64,000 nt of DNA from Candidatus Saccharibacteria bacterium UBA1944 (GTDB taxonomy: Bacteria > Patescibacteriota > Saccharimonadia > Saccharimonadales > Saccharimonadaceae), in the NCBI GenBank assembly GCA_002336935.1, contig DDEW01000015.1, positions 17,014 to 81,013 on the forward strand, given 5' to 3'. The position numbers and the translations under genes are program-made. Position 1 is the stretch's first letter; each line of letters starts with the position of its first letter. Shown piece by piece: positions 46,312-54,772 of this stretch. Below the pieces are notes generated by a model that saw only the letters and a program-made list of their open reading frames with translations, made no database searches and was not told the DNA's origin.

Positions 46312-48084
46312 CTACTTACGCTTTGGTTGGGTAGTAGTCAGGCTAACGATTTCGTTGTCGAGCATTGCCGTCTTCGGCAAAGTAAGGACAAAACAAGATC
46401 CTTTGTCAACTTCTGAAGTGACCGTGACGTCACCCCCATGGCCACGCGCCAGTTGTCGTGCCAGGAATAACCCGAGCCCGCTCCCCCCTTCTTTATGTGA
46501 AAGTACATTCTGCACGCGATCAAACTTATTAAATATTCGTTCGTAATCTTCCTTAGCAACGCCCACCCCCTTGTCCGTCACCTTCACCATCACCGCGCCA
46601 TCCTTGGCAACAATACTCACCTGCACCTTTGAACCTGAGTGGGAGTATTTAATCGCATTACTAACCAGATTTTCTACAATCATTGCAACGTACCGATCAT
46701 CAGCAACTACTGGGTGCGATTTTTTTGTCTTGAAAACAATAGTAATATTTTTCTGTTTTGCCTGCGGCTTCATGCTTGCTACAACATCATATGTAATGCG
46801 TGTAATATCTGCCGGAACTGGGTCAATTCGTAGCTGGCCCGTTTCTACTTTCGACACATATAGCAAGTCATTAATCACATGAAGCTGGCGTTCGTTAGTA
46901 GCATATGCTTTATCTGCCAGCGCTTGTTGTGCGGGCGTGAGGGAGCCAAACGTACCATCCCTGAGCATGCCAACATACTGTTTTACTCCCGAGGCGGGCG
47001 TCCGCAATTGGTGAGATGCCAGCGCCAACAACTCACTTTTTGTGTTCTCAACGTCTTCTTCCAGGTCCTTTTCTACAGTGGTAAGTCGACGCGTCAATAC
47101 ATAAAAAAGCCCAAAAGCAAGAAGCGCACTAAACAAAGATCCCAGGAAGAACAGTCCAAGCGGCCCATACAGCTCACTAGCAGCTTCATCCCTCCCAGCC
47201 ACGGTTATTTCCCAACCCTGACCATAGGCATCAACCTCTTTGCGCACTCTCGCTTGTGAAGTACTGTTTGTTTGAGAGTGGGTGGCGCTGTACAGCAGAG
47301 TATTGTGCTGCTTTTCGTAGAGTGTTATATCTACCGTGGCGTTCATTTGTGAAGCGTGACTGACAACCGTGCTCATGACGTCCCGCGGGCGCACCACCAT
47401 ATAGGTATATCCCACCAGCTCCCTTCTCCTCTCTTCAGTCGAAGCAGGGATTTCACCGTTGTTATAGAGTGGACAGTAAATAAGAACACCGAGCAAAGAC
47501 TGCTTACCACTATCTTGCACAAGGTGAACCGGTTCTGACATGGTAATCGTTGCATTATCTCGTGCTGTCGCCATAGCGGCTTGGCGGATTGGCTCAGAAA
47601 ACATATCATAGCCGATCGCTTTTTTGTTCTCTTTGGATTCCGGTACAAGGTAGGTAATGCGGGTATATTCTTCTCGATTCCCAGTAGGCCACACACCTGT
47701 TGTAACCGCTTCTTCAGCCGATACCCGCTTTGAATAGCCAAACCCCAAAACTGATGAGTACTGCTGCGGCAAATTCATCGCGTCAGCAAACCGTTTCCAA
47801 TCACTGGCGGTCATAGTAGGCGCCAGGGAAAACTGTGCGCTACCGGCACGCAGTAACGTACCATAAGCGATCATTTCTTCGTTTATCTGCGCCGCAATTG
47901 CTGATGCATCTTGATCAAGGCGTGCCTGGTAGTCGCTCTCGTTGCGGAGCGATAATGAACGCGCAAAAACACCAGCAACGGTTACTCCTACCACCAAAAC
48001 ACCAATTGCCGACACTACAATGGTGCGATAGGCGGAAGTGCGCAATTCTCGATGCCGACTAAGTGCGGCGGGAAAAAGTCTCAT
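46312..48084 (-). CDS. CHASE-domain sensor histidine kinase
   Basis: 590 residues: TM1 (~22-42), an extracytoplasmic CHASE-type domain (~45-295; VLGFGYSKRV and the late RRRELVGYTYMVVRPRDV segment), TM2 (~307-330), a short coiled coil, then HisKA with LALASHQLRTPASG (His358) and an HATPase domain (N-box VSNAIKYS, G1 DKGVGV, G2 GSGLGLFLA). CHASE domains sense small extracellular ligands. TACACT 6 nt before the ATG gives a leaderless start. No response regulator is adjacent; the orphan CheY-like protein at 9161 is a possible partner. Confidence 0.92.
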   Translation of the reverse strand: MRLFPAALSRHRELRTSAYRTIVVSAIGVLVVGVTVAGVFARSLSLRNESDYQARLDQDASAIAAQINEEMIAYGTLLRAGSAQFSLAPTMTASDWKRFADAMNLPQQYSSVLGFGYSKRVSAEEAVTTGVWPTGNREEYTRITYLVPESKENKKAIGYDMFSEPIRQAAMATARDNATITMSEPVHLVQDSGKQSLLGVLIYCPLYNNGEIPASTEERRRELVGYTYMVVRPRDVMSTVVSHASQMNATVDITLYEKQHNTLLYSATHSQTNSTSQARVRKEVDAYGQGWEITVAGRDEAASELYGPLGLFFLGSLFSALLAFGLFYVLTRRLTTVEKDLEEDVENTKSELLALASHQLRTPASGVKQYVGMLRDGTFGSLTPAQQALADKAYATNERQLHVINDLLYVSKVETGQLRIDPVPADITRITYDVVASMKPQAKQKNITIVFKTKKSHPVVADDRYVAMIVENLVSNAIKYSHSGSKVQVSIVAKDGAVMVKVTDKGVGVAKEDYERIFNKFDRVQNVLSHKEGGSGLGLFLARQLARGHGGDVTVTSEVDKGSCFVLTLPKTAMLDNEIVSLTTTQPKRK

Positions 48085-48100
48085 ACACCTAGTGTAGCAG

Positions 48101-48352
48101 CTACACAGCGGCGGCGACTAGCTCATGGCCATTTTGCGTTCTACTCTCGGCCTCGCTATCTCGCATACTGAGCTCGAAGGCAATCTGGGCAAGAAGTGGT
48201 GGAATAACTTCAATATGACGAGTAATCTTATGTTCTACGGCTCCAGCAAGTTGGAGTGTGAGTTCGGCTTGATGGAGCTCAATCTCTTCACGATCAAGTG
48301 CGATAATATTCGCTAGCCGTTCGCTTCTTCCTTGTAGTGATAATTCTGCCAT
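48101..48352 (-). CDS. Small helical protein, unknown
   Basis: 83 residues, mostly charged helix (ALDREEIELHQAELTLQLAGAVEHKI). No TM segment and no known motif. A GAGGTG SD-like sequence lies 4-9 nt before the ATG. It precedes the kinase gene on the same strand by 16 nt, but that gene has its own promoter. May be a small regulatory protein. Confidence 0.55.
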   Translation of the reverse strand: MAELSLQGRSERLANIIALDREEIELHQAELTLQLAGAVEHKITRHIEVIPPLLAQIAFELSMRDSEAESRTQNGHELVAAAV

Positions 48353-48401
48353 GGGGCACCTCGTCTTTCCTACGGTACTTTACAGACCGCGCTCATGTTT
48401 T

Positions 48402-48476
48402 TGGCTCGGGGGGAAGGTTTCGAACCTCCATTACTTGCTTCAAAGGCAAGTGACCTACCGCTTAGTCTACCCCCGA
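48402..48476 (-). tRNA. tRNA-Gln (anticodon TTG)
   Basis: A 75-nt cloverleaf on the minus strand: 7-bp acceptor TCGGGGG/CCCCCGA, D-arm GAC...GTC, anticodon stem CTTGC/GCAAG with loop CTTTGAA (TTG at 34-36, reads CAA), T-arm GGAGG-TTCGAAA-CCTTC with one G-U pair, discriminator G and encoded CCA. Confidence 0.92.
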
Positions 48477-48664
48477 CTACGCGTTGACATAGCATCCTGC
48501 CCGAACAAAAACCGCCCCGGGTGGGGCGGTGTTCAGATTCTTTACGGGAACGTTACAACTAATCCAAAACAACCGCCCTAGGGCTTCGTAAGAATTTGTT
48601 GATGACGCGTACTAGTCATGGTTCATTTATACACTAGGAGCAGGTGCTGTGCAAGTGCTTTCTG
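48477..48664. other. Intergenic region between tRNA-Gln and ABC operon
   Basis: Holds the tRNA promoter region and a strong terminator hairpin (48507-48534). The right half (48540-48664) shows nothing recognisable. Confidence 0.5.
48507..48534 (-). terminator. Terminator of the ABC exporter operon
   Basis: An 8-bp stem ACCGCCCC (48511-48518) / GGGGCGGT (48523-48530) with loop GGGT. On the minus strand the stem is followed by TTTTG, and flanking GAAC/GTTC can extend it. Confidence 0.8.
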
Positions 48665-49465
48665 CTACGTTTTCAAATCTCGTAGGGTATAGCGGGCATA
48701 AGCAAAGAGTACGCTTCCTACGATTATAGCTCCCGCAAGTATAGTATATCCGGCTGAAAGTGCCCCTTGTGCAAGTACGTCCCTTGCATCAAAATACATA
48801 AATGGCGTCAAAGGTTTCGCCCAATCAAACGCAGGTTGTATATTGATGAGCACATACAATAGGTAGGAAGCGAACACAGTAAGCGCAATAAGCTTCGCGG
48901 CGTGTTTTGGCGCGCTGAGTGCCGCCCCAAAGCACACCCCTATCCCATAAAATACTAGTTGAACCATAGCGTATGCACCGCCAAATAGGAGCAATATGTG
49001 AGCAATTTCTTGTGGCGCAATAAACTGCATCACCGCAATGAATGACAGAACCACTGTCACAACTGCGAGCAACACAACTATCGTCAACCCAGCAAGAATC
49101 TTCTCACTCAGTATTCGCGTCCTACTACGTGGTTTGACGTGCAAAAACTCACTAGTTTTATCCACCTCTTCCTTTGCAACCAGCTGAGCGCCCATGAGCC
49201 CCGCCTGCACTGCCAGCATAAGCATCACAAACAATACATTGACGCCATAGTAGCCACTCACCGTACCAATATCAAGACCGTTCATGCCAAATATCGCCTG
49301 GATTGTCGCTGGAAAAGCTTCTACCATCTTCGTTATTCCAAGGCCACCTTTGGTGAGCGTATCGTACTTAACCATGCTTGAAAACAATAGTATTCCGATA
49401 CTCAGTGACCATACAATAAATGGTTTTCGATAATCACGTAGTTCTTTCCAAAATATATTCATCAC
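48665..49465 (-). CDS. ABC-2 type permease, subunit 2
   Basis: 266-residue permease with six TM helices in the ABC-2 pattern (first helix ~18-36, then a large loop with the IFGMNG motif ~55-62, helices ~70-90, 110-130, 140-160, 170-200, 235-255). It is a paralogue of the gene upstream and overlaps it by 4 bp. The two permeases and the ATPase form one exporter, probably for drugs or peptides. Confidence 0.9.
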   Translation of the reverse strand: MMNIFWKELRDYRKPFIVWSLSIGILLFSSMVKYDTLTKGGLGITKMVEAFPATIQAIFGMNGLDIGTVSGYYGVNVLFVMLMLAVQAGLMGAQLVAKEEVDKTSEFLHVKPRSRTRILSEKILAGLTIVVLLAVVTVVLSFIAVMQFIAPQEIAHILLLFGGAYAMVQLVFYGIGVCFGAALSAPKHAAKLIALTVFASYLLYVLINIQPAFDWAKPLTPFMYFDARDVLAQGALSAGYTILAGAIIVGSVLFAYARYTLRDLKT

Positions 49466-50262
49466 ACCACCGCCTTCACATCGCGCCGTACATACACTAC
49501 GTATGCCGCAACTATCATCGCAACACTACTTGCCACTGCCAGCCACACATACGGCACATCAATCGTCCCGTTCGCCACATAGTCGGTATATACCACGTAC
49601 TTGAACGGCGATAAAAAGCGCATTTTTTCTTCGCCAATCAGTGCGCTAATCAGCCCTACAACAAATAGTCCAAACACGAAACTAAGCGACAAGGCCGGTA
49701 CTGATTTAATTTTATGGAGTAGCTGTGAAACTAACATACCGAGCGCCATAAACCATATGAGCAGCAATAGGAAGACGCCGTTAAGCACCAGGTATTTTTC
49801 GCTATCAATAGTGCCTGCACCAAAAAGCTTGGCAGCACCATAGGCCATTAGTACGTACACACTCCATACGCCTACTAGTGCACTTACCACTGCTGCCAGT
49901 TTAGCACCAAATAACTTGGTGCGAGTCACTGGTTTTGTCAGTAAAAAGTCTGTTGTTTTTGCTTGCTGCTCACGAGCAAGCATTACCAAGCCCATGTTCA
50001 TTGCCATTACTCCGCCCGCAAGCGTAATATAGCTAAATATATACGCATAAAACCCAAGGTAGGTAAAGAACACCGACAAACTAAGCCCGAGCATGTGACG
50101 AATTTGCGGCGGGAACTGCTCCAGCAACCGCTTGCTCGTTTCGACATCATTGCTAAATGCCGGGTATAGCGCGGTGAACATCACCATGACTAATCCTAGT
50201 GCTACGACCCATAAGAGCATTGTACTCTTCATGAACCGCAACTCTTTTTTGTAAACATTCAT
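49462..50262 (-). CDS. ABC-2 type permease, subunit 1
   Basis: 266 residues, six TM helices, same plan as its downstream paralogue. The segment LLTKPVTRTKLFGAKLAAV is the cytoplasmic coupling element common to this family. The ATG overlaps the ATPase stop (TAATG, 50264-50260). Confidence 0.9.
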   Translation of the reverse strand: MNVYKKELRFMKSTMLLWVVALGLVMVMFTALYPAFSNDVETSKRLLEQFPPQIRHMLGLSLSVFFTYLGFYAYIFSYITLAGGVMAMNMGLVMLAREQQAKTTDFLLTKPVTRTKLFGAKLAAVVSALVGVWSVYVLMAYGAAKLFGAGTIDSEKYLVLNGVFLLLLIWFMALGMLVSQLLHKIKSVPALSLSFVFGLFVVGLISALIGEEKMRFLSPFKYVVYTDYVANGTIDVPYVWLAVASSVAMIVAAYVVYVRRDVKAVV

Positions 50263-51158
50263 TAGGCATCCTTTTGGTAGTAATGCATGAATATCTCTTC
50301 GAGCTCTGGCTCACGTAGGTGCACATCGTGGAGTTGTAGCTTGGCAAGCGCCTGCGTAAGCAGATTAATATCCCCCCTATACAAAAAGGTGATACGTTTA
50401 CCCGTACGCTCAAGGCTATATATTCCAGGTAGGTCAAGCGACTGCTTGCTTGCGGGGGCGGTGAGCTCAAGTTCACAGCGCAAATAGCTATTGTGCTGCA
50501 AGTCTTTCATGCTTTCAATTTTTACAATTCGACCATCTTTAATGATGGCGATTCGATCACACAGCTTTTGTACTTCACTGAGTATGTGGCTACTAAACAA
50601 AATCGTCGCACCGCGTTTGTTCTCGGCACGAAGCAAGTCAAAAAATGTCTGCTGCATCAATGGGTCCAGGCCACCAGTCGGCTCATCAAGAATAATCAGC
50701 TTGGGGCTATGCAGCAAGCCCTGTACGATTCCTACTTTTTTCTTGTTGCCGTAGCTTAAATCATCGATTTTTTTGTTGAGGTCAAGGTTGAGCAACTCGG
50801 CAAGCTCATACATGCGCGTTTGCATTTGCTTTTTTGGCTTATCATAAAAACTTGCACTATACTCCAGCAAATCCTTCACCCGCATATTGTCGTAGTAGAA
50901 TACCTCACTCGGCAAATAGCCAATATCTTCGCGGACCTCTGGACCATAAAGCGTAATGTCCTTGCCAAAAATCAATGCTCTACCAGATGTGGGCTTTATA
51001 AGTCCCAGCAGTGTACGAATGGTTGTGCTCTTGCCCGCTCCGTTAGGACCAATAAAGCCAAATACTTCACCCTCATGTACCTCAAGGTCAACATCTTCAA
51101 TGCCTATGTCTTTACCATACCGTTTTGTGAGTTTTGTAGTCTTTATTGCTGCTTTCAT
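50262..51158 (-). CDS. ABC exporter ATP-binding subunit
   Basis: 298 residues with Walker A GPNGAGKST (~40-48), a signature close to LSYGNKKKVGI (~140-150; LSxGxxxK variant), Walker B LIILDEPTGGLDP and the H-loop SSHIL. A C-terminal ~80-residue regulatory domain follows. The ATG at 51158 is chosen because TATACT lies 7 nt upstream (leaderless) and the ABC fold begins there. First gene of a three-gene operon ending at the terminator near 48511. Confidence 0.94.
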   Translation of the reverse strand: MKAAIKTTKLTKRYGKDIGIEDVDLEVHEGEVFGFIGPNGAGKSTTIRTLLGLIKPTSGRALIFGKDITLYGPEVREDIGYLPSEVFYYDNMRVKDLLEYSASFYDKPKKQMQTRMYELAELLNLDLNKKIDDLSYGNKKKVGIVQGLLHSPKLIILDEPTGGLDPLMQQTFFDLLRAENKRGATILFSSHILSEVQKLCDRIAIIKDGRIVKIESMKDLQHNSYLRCELELTAPASKQSLDLPGIYSLERTGKRITFLYRGDINLLTQALAKLQLHDVHLREPELEEIFMHYYQKDA

Positions 51159-51202
51159 ACTTTCTAGTATAGTACTGCCTCGCACGTTTTTCCGAAGAGT
51201 CT

Positions 51203-51239
51203 GAAATAATACTATCTCGCGCATTGTATTACCTATAGA
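51203..51239 (+). promoter_or_regulatory. Alternative (ECF-type) promoter A
   Basis: GAAATAAT (51203-51210), 12 nt, ATTGTATTAC (51223-51232), 1 nt, TATAGA. The same elements with the same spacing occur at 52958. It precedes the DUF2202 gene, which is followed by the ECF sigma gene. Confidence 0.65.
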
Positions 51240-51254
51240 TACTAAGGAGCCACT

Positions 51255-51911
51255 ATGATTAAAAAGCAATCCACATTACCTCTATCACCCACAACACTCG
51301 GCATCATTACCGTTGTTGTTATTGCCCTGCTTACACTCGTTGCATGGGGAATTACCGGCAACCTACGTGCCCGCGATTTTGAGCAACAAAATGCCACGCT
51401 ACGTGAGCAAAGTCGCCTTACCTCCCATGATGATGGCTTTGCTATTACGCCACTCGACAGCAATCAAGCAAGCAACAACCCCGATACTGCCAAGAAGCTC
51501 ACGTATCTCATTGAGGAAGAGAAACTTGCCCACGATGTATACCAGGCCATGTATGACAAATGGGGCGCCCGTGTGTTTGGCAACATTAAAAATAGCGAAG
51601 CCACCCACCAAGAGCTTGTATGGGCAATCATGAAGAGCCGAGGCATGAGTGACCCTCGTTCCGACAAAGCTGGCGTATTCACCGACCCCACCCTGCAAGC
51701 CACCTACGACAAGCTCATTGCTCAGGGCAGCCAAAGTGTCAATGAAGCATACAAAGTGGGAATTGCCATCGAAGAAATGGACATCGCTGATCTCAAAGAT
51801 ACTATCGCCAAGCTTGACGCACTTGATACCGACGTACAAGCTACACTCGACAACCTCCTCTTTGGCTCCGAAAATCACCTTCGTGCATTTACCCGTCAAG
51901 CCAGCCGTTAA
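51255..51911 (+). CDS. DUF2202 ferritin-like membrane-tethered protein
   Basis: 218 residues: one N-terminal TM helix (~15-34) and an outer DUF2202 domain, a four-helix ferritin-like fold. The metal-binding pattern is visible: YLIEEEKLAHDVY (~85-97), SEATHQELVWAI, AYKVGIAIEEMDIADL and SENHLRAF. SD AAGGAG. Such proteins may bind iron or reduce oxidative damage. It sits under the shared ECF-type promoter and upstream of the sigma gene. Confidence 0.85.
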   Translation: MIKKQSTLPLSPTTLGIITVVVIALLTLVAWGITGNLRARDFEQQNATLREQSRLTSHDDGFAITPLDSNQASNNPDTAKKLTYLIEEEKLAHDVYQAMYDKWGARVFGNIKNSEATHQELVWAIMKSRGMSDPRSDKAGVFTDPTLQATYDKLIAQGSQSVNEAYKVGIAIEEMDIADLKDTIAKLDALDTDVQATLDNLLFGSENHLRAFTRQASR

Positions 51912-51925
51912 GCTACAATAGAACC

Positions 51926-52492
51926 ATGGCCCAACGAACTCCGCTCGACGATGCCACTATCATTCACCAAGTTCGCGACGGTGAGGTGGAACAGTATGGC
52001 GAACTGATGCAGCGCTACGAAGACAAGCTGCTGCGCTACGTAACGTATCTTTTACGCGACTCAGCAGCTGCCAGTGATGTTGTTCAAGACACCTTTATTA
52101 AAGCCTACCGGAACCTTCAAGGGTTCAATGATAACTATGCCTTTTCGTCATGGATCTATCGCATTGCGCATAACGAAGCAATGAATGCGATCAAGAAGAA
52201 CAGTCGGCTTACACCGCTCGAAGACGAGAGCCACCCACAGCTCAGCTATCACCCGAGAACCGATCTCAAGCTTGATTCGTTACGCCTTACTAAGGACGTT
52301 CAGCAGTGCCTAGGACAGTTAGAGCCAAAGTACCGCGAGATTATTCAGCTAGTTTATTTTGAAGACATGAAGTATGCAGAGGTCGGTGATATTCTCCATA
52401 TTCCCACTTCTACGGTTGGCGTACGGCTATCGCGTGCCAAAGCTAAGCTTCGTATCATTTGTGAGCAGAAAGGAGTGCGCCATGAGCGCTAA
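51926..52492 (+). CDS. ECF-type RNA polymerase sigma factor
   Basis: 188 residues: region 2 (LRYVTYLLRDSAAASDVVQDTFIKAYRNL, summarised; ~35-65), a short linker, and region 4 (KYREIIQLVYFEDMKYAEVGDIL...TSTVGVRLSRAKAKL, ~135-180). No region 1 or 3, as in ECF sigmas. A housekeeping-type TACAAT lies 6 nt before the ATG, so it can also be made from a leaderless transcript. It overlaps the next membrane-protein gene by 11 nt, the usual arrangement with an anti-sigma factor. Confidence 0.93.
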   Translation: MAQRTPLDDATIIHQVRDGEVEQYGELMQRYEDKLLRYVTYLLRDSAAASDVVQDTFIKAYRNLQGFNDNYAFSSWIYRIAHNEAMNAIKKNSRLTPLEDESHPQLSYHPRTDLKLDSLRLTKDVQQCLGQLEPKYREIIQLVYFEDMKYAEVGDILHIPTSTVGVRLSRAKAKLRIICEQKGVRHER

Positions 52493-52946
52493 AACACCCA
52501 TATCACAAGCAGTAATGGAGCAAATTGCCACCGGCAATGTGCACATGAAACCGCGGTGGTACTTCACGCTTCTTACTACTGTCTCAATCTCAGCCATTGT
52601 ACTCACTGGCCTCGCTATTGCCTACGCGTGGAGTCTACTGCTCTTCTGGATTCGCATCGAAACTGCCAGCACCATGGCGTGGGGCGCCCGTGCCAATGCG
52701 GCAGATGCCCTGGCATCTTTTCCTTGGTGGGCGCTGGGAGCGGCAATTATATTAGGCGGTGTAGCTGTTTGGCTTGTTCGTCATCACGGGCAACTCTATC
52801 GTCATAGCGCACGTCATGTCGTTCTCGTCCTGCTTGTTGTCTCTTTTATCCTTGGGCTATTCTTCACCTATGTTGACTTACCTGGTCTTGGTCGTAGCCA
52901 CACGCCACAGTCTATGAATGGACGCGGCCCAGGTTGGCAACACTAG
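52482..52946 (+). CDS. Membrane protein, putative anti-sigma factor
   Basis: 154 residues: a short cytoplasmic N-terminus (~1-25) and three TM helices (~27-55, 80-100, 113-133). The zinc-finger HxxxCxxC of classical anti-sigma factors is absent, so the assignment rests on its 11-nt overlap with the sigma gene, the SD AAAGGAG and membrane location. The N-terminal VMEQIATGNVHMKPRWYF segment resembles the anti-sigma binding start of some families. Confidence 0.65.
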   Translation: MSAKTPISQAVMEQIATGNVHMKPRWYFTLLTTVSISAIVLTGLAIAYAWSLLLFWIRIETASTMAWGARANAADALASFPWWALGAAIILGGVAVWLVRHHGQLYRHSARHVVLVLLVVSFILGLFFTYVDLPGLGRSHTPQSMNGRGPGWQH

Positions 52947-52957
52947 CGTTTATTTTT

Positions 52958-52994
52958 GAAATAATCCGCATTACCCGATTGTATTACTTATAGA
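52958..52994 (+). promoter_or_regulatory. Alternative (ECF-type) promoter B
   Basis: GAAATAAT (52958-52965), 12 nt, ATTGTATTAC (52978-52987), 1 nt, TATAGA: the same elements and spacing as promoter A. It drives the secreted protein gene at 53016. Confidence 0.65.
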
Positions 52995-53015
52995 GCTACT
53001 AACAAAAGGAGAGTT

Positions 53016-53453
53016 ATGAAAAAAGTTCTATTAATGAGTGCCGCTGCGGTTGTTGGCTTCGTCGGTTTTGGAGCCGTCACCGCATCTGCCCAAACACAAC
53101 CAGCAACCTATGGCAATCACGGTCAAGGTCGCGGCCAGGGCCAGGGCAACGGACGCCAAAGTTCACTTGAAATGCGCGCCGCCGTGTTTGGAATGAGTGT
53201 TGAGGAGCTGCAAAAAGCCCTCGAAACTAAGACTATGTCGCAGATTGCCGTTGAAAAGGGCATGAGCGAAGCAGATTTTCGCGCAAAGATGAATGCTGCA
53301 GCAGAAGCGCGCTGGAAAGAGCGTGGGCTCAGTGCAGATGAAATCGCCAAACGCGTTGCAGATCGCAATGCTCGTCACGAACAAAACCGTGCAGGTCACG
53401 AATTTGGCAGTGGCGACGGCAATCACCAGGGTGGTTACGGTCGAAATCGGTAA
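53016..53453 (+). CDS. Secreted small helical protein of the ECF regulon
   Basis: 145 residues: signal peptide (~1-26, cut after ASA), a Gly/Gln-rich stretch and a central helical unit with MSVEELQKALETKTMSQIAVEKGMSEADF, the kind of repeat found in DUF2680-like exported proteins. The His/Gly/Arg-rich tail may bind metal. Strong SD (AAAGGAGAGTT). Its promoter copies the one before DUF2202, so both are likely expressed in the same envelope or oxidative stress. Confidence 0.78.
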   Translation: MKKVLLMSAAAVVGFVGFGAVTASAQTQPATYGNHGQGRGQGQGNGRQSSLEMRAAVFGMSVEELQKALETKTMSQIAVEKGMSEADFRAKMNAAAEARWKERGLSADEIAKRVADRNARHEQNRAGHEFGSGDGNHQGGYGRNR

Positions 53454-53473
53454 CCCATACCCCTCCATATCAA

Positions 53474-53500
53474 AATACCCCGCGGACAATGCGGGGTATT
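53474..53500. terminator. Bidirectional terminator
   Basis: A perfect 10-bp stem AATACCCCGC/GCGGGGTATT with a 7-nt loop between convergent genes. T-rich on both sides (TTTGG on plus, TTTTG on minus). Confidence 0.85.
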
Positions 53501-53505
53501 TGGTG

Positions 53506-53781
53506 CTAATTTTTCTTTTTCAATTCTGCTTGTCGCTGTTTGGCAAATGACACCTCAAACCGTTCTCTATCAAAGCCCAGTACCTTGTCGGTGGTACCAT
53601 CCTCATGTTCAATTGTGCTAAATGGTACACCCATTTGCCCGCTCAAACTCACCATCATTTGCGCAGCATACGGGTTCTTGTCAACAAGATAATCGGTATA
53701 CTCAACGCCGCGTTCATCGAGCCACTTTTTAAGCTTCACGCAAAACGGGCAGGTTGTCGTACTATATACTGTTACTTTCAC
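53506..53781 (-). CDS. Glutaredoxin-like thiol oxidoreductase
   Basis: 91 residues, one thioredoxin-fold domain with the active site CPFC (Cys12-Cys15), MGVPFSTI in place of the cis-Pro VP motif and a basic Lys-rich tail. It reduces disulfides in the cytoplasm. Last gene of a four-gene redox operon; overlaps the Fur-family gene by 1 nt. Confidence 0.92.
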   Translation of the reverse strand: MKVTVYSTTTCPFCVKLKKWLDERGVEYTDYLVDKNPYAAQMMVSLSGQMGVPFSTIEHEDGTTDKVLGFDRERFEVSFAKQRQAELKKKN

Positions 53782-54170
53782 TACTTCTCTCCTTTATTAC
53801 AATTACTACAAGTTCCGGTGATTGTTATTCTTCCAGACACGTGACAGTTACGTAGTTCACGTGCAACAAGCTGCAGCACATCGCTCGCAATATCAATGTC
53901 TCGTAACTCATCACATCCGCTGCACACAAAATGATCGTGGGCTGCAAGGTTGGTGTCGTAACGAATATCACCGCTTGCATTCGGGGGGGCTACCGCAATT
54001 TCACCACGCCCCGCAAGACGGGCTGTTGCTCGGTGTACCGTGGTAGCACTAAGTGTGGGGAATTGACGACGTAGAACCGCGAGCAGCTCGGCATTTGTCG
54101 CATGACTTAGCTCGAGCAGGGCAACCTCAATTGCCGAACAGTACTTGGATTGGCGAGGCACAACCGTCAT
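53781..54170 (-). CDS. Fur-family metal/peroxide regulator
   Basis: 129 residues: N-terminal winged helix (LRRQFPTLSATTVHRATARLAGRG) and a C-terminal dimer domain with HDHFVCSGCDELRDID and CSNCNK, giving two CxxC pairs for structural zinc. It most resembles the Fur/PerR group. It overlaps both neighbours, and a 7-1-7 palindrome (55466-55480) in front of the operon is its likely operator. Confidence 0.9.
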   Translation of the reverse strand: MTVVPRQSKYCSAIEVALLELSHATNAELLAVLRRQFPTLSATTVHRATARLAGRGEIAVAPPNASGDIRYDTNLAAHDHFVCSGCDELRDIDIASDVLQLVARELRNCHVSGRITITGTCSNCNKGEK

Positions 54171-54772
54171 GCAGCCACCTTTGCCTCAACCTGCTCACGA
54201 AGTGCGCGCACATTTGCCGCCTGTAGACCCGCGTAATACAAACCGGCTACACCCGCAACGAGGGCGACTGGCAGGGCAATCCGCGTAATCGATTCCGCTA
54301 CAGCTACCGCCGACCCAGATGCCACCATAGCGACGATTGGCGTAACGAGTGATGTTCCACAGGCCGGGCACCCAAGACCAACCAACGCCAATATGCCAAC
54401 CAAGGAACCACCGCTCACTGCTTTAGCGTTAATGGTACGTTGTTGACTCATAATATACGCCAACACAGCGATGTTTATGCCTTGTATGATAGCAAGTAGT
54501 ACCATCATTGCTCCCACAAACATGCCGCTAGCAGCAAATATTGCGGTGAAAGGACTTGCCAGTACTGCTACTTTATCCCCTGGTGAAACCGATGAGCTCG
54601 CAAGCACCGCTTGCAGTGCTGACATGTTAAACATCCAGTACACGAGTTCAAAAAAGAGCCACGCAGCCAACATGGCCATCAGTGCGTACTGTGGTTGTGC
54701 CATAATGGCCCCAACTGTTTTTGCCGCTAGTTTTGCTTTTAGTTGTAGTAGAGCCAAATGTGGATTAGCCAT
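54167..54772 (-). CDS. Membrane protein with CPAC motif (redox operon)
   Basis: 201 residues, about four TM helices (~28-48, 72-110, 125-150, 160-185). The motif GLGCPACGTSLVTPIVA places two cysteines in or next to a helix. Encoded between DsbA-like and Fur-like proteins with 4-bp and 1-bp overlaps. It could re-oxidise or reduce the DsbA-like protein, as DsbB, VKOR or DsbD do, but it resembles none of them in sequence. Confidence 0.75.
   Translation of the reverse strand: MANPHLALLQLKAKLAAKTVGAIMAQPQYALMAMLAAWLFFELVYWMFNMSALQAVLASSSVSPGDKVAVLASPFTAIFAASGMFVGAMMVLLAIIQGINIAVLAYIMSQQRTINAKAVSGGSLVGILALVGLGCPACGTSLVTPIVAMVASGSAVAVAESITRIALPVALVAGVAGLYYAGLQAANVRALREQVEAKVAA

Noticed and set aside
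53016..53453. CpxP/Spy-type chaperone
   Set aside because: The protein has the right size and a signal peptide but no LTxxQ motif; the repeat resembles DUF2680-like proteins instead.
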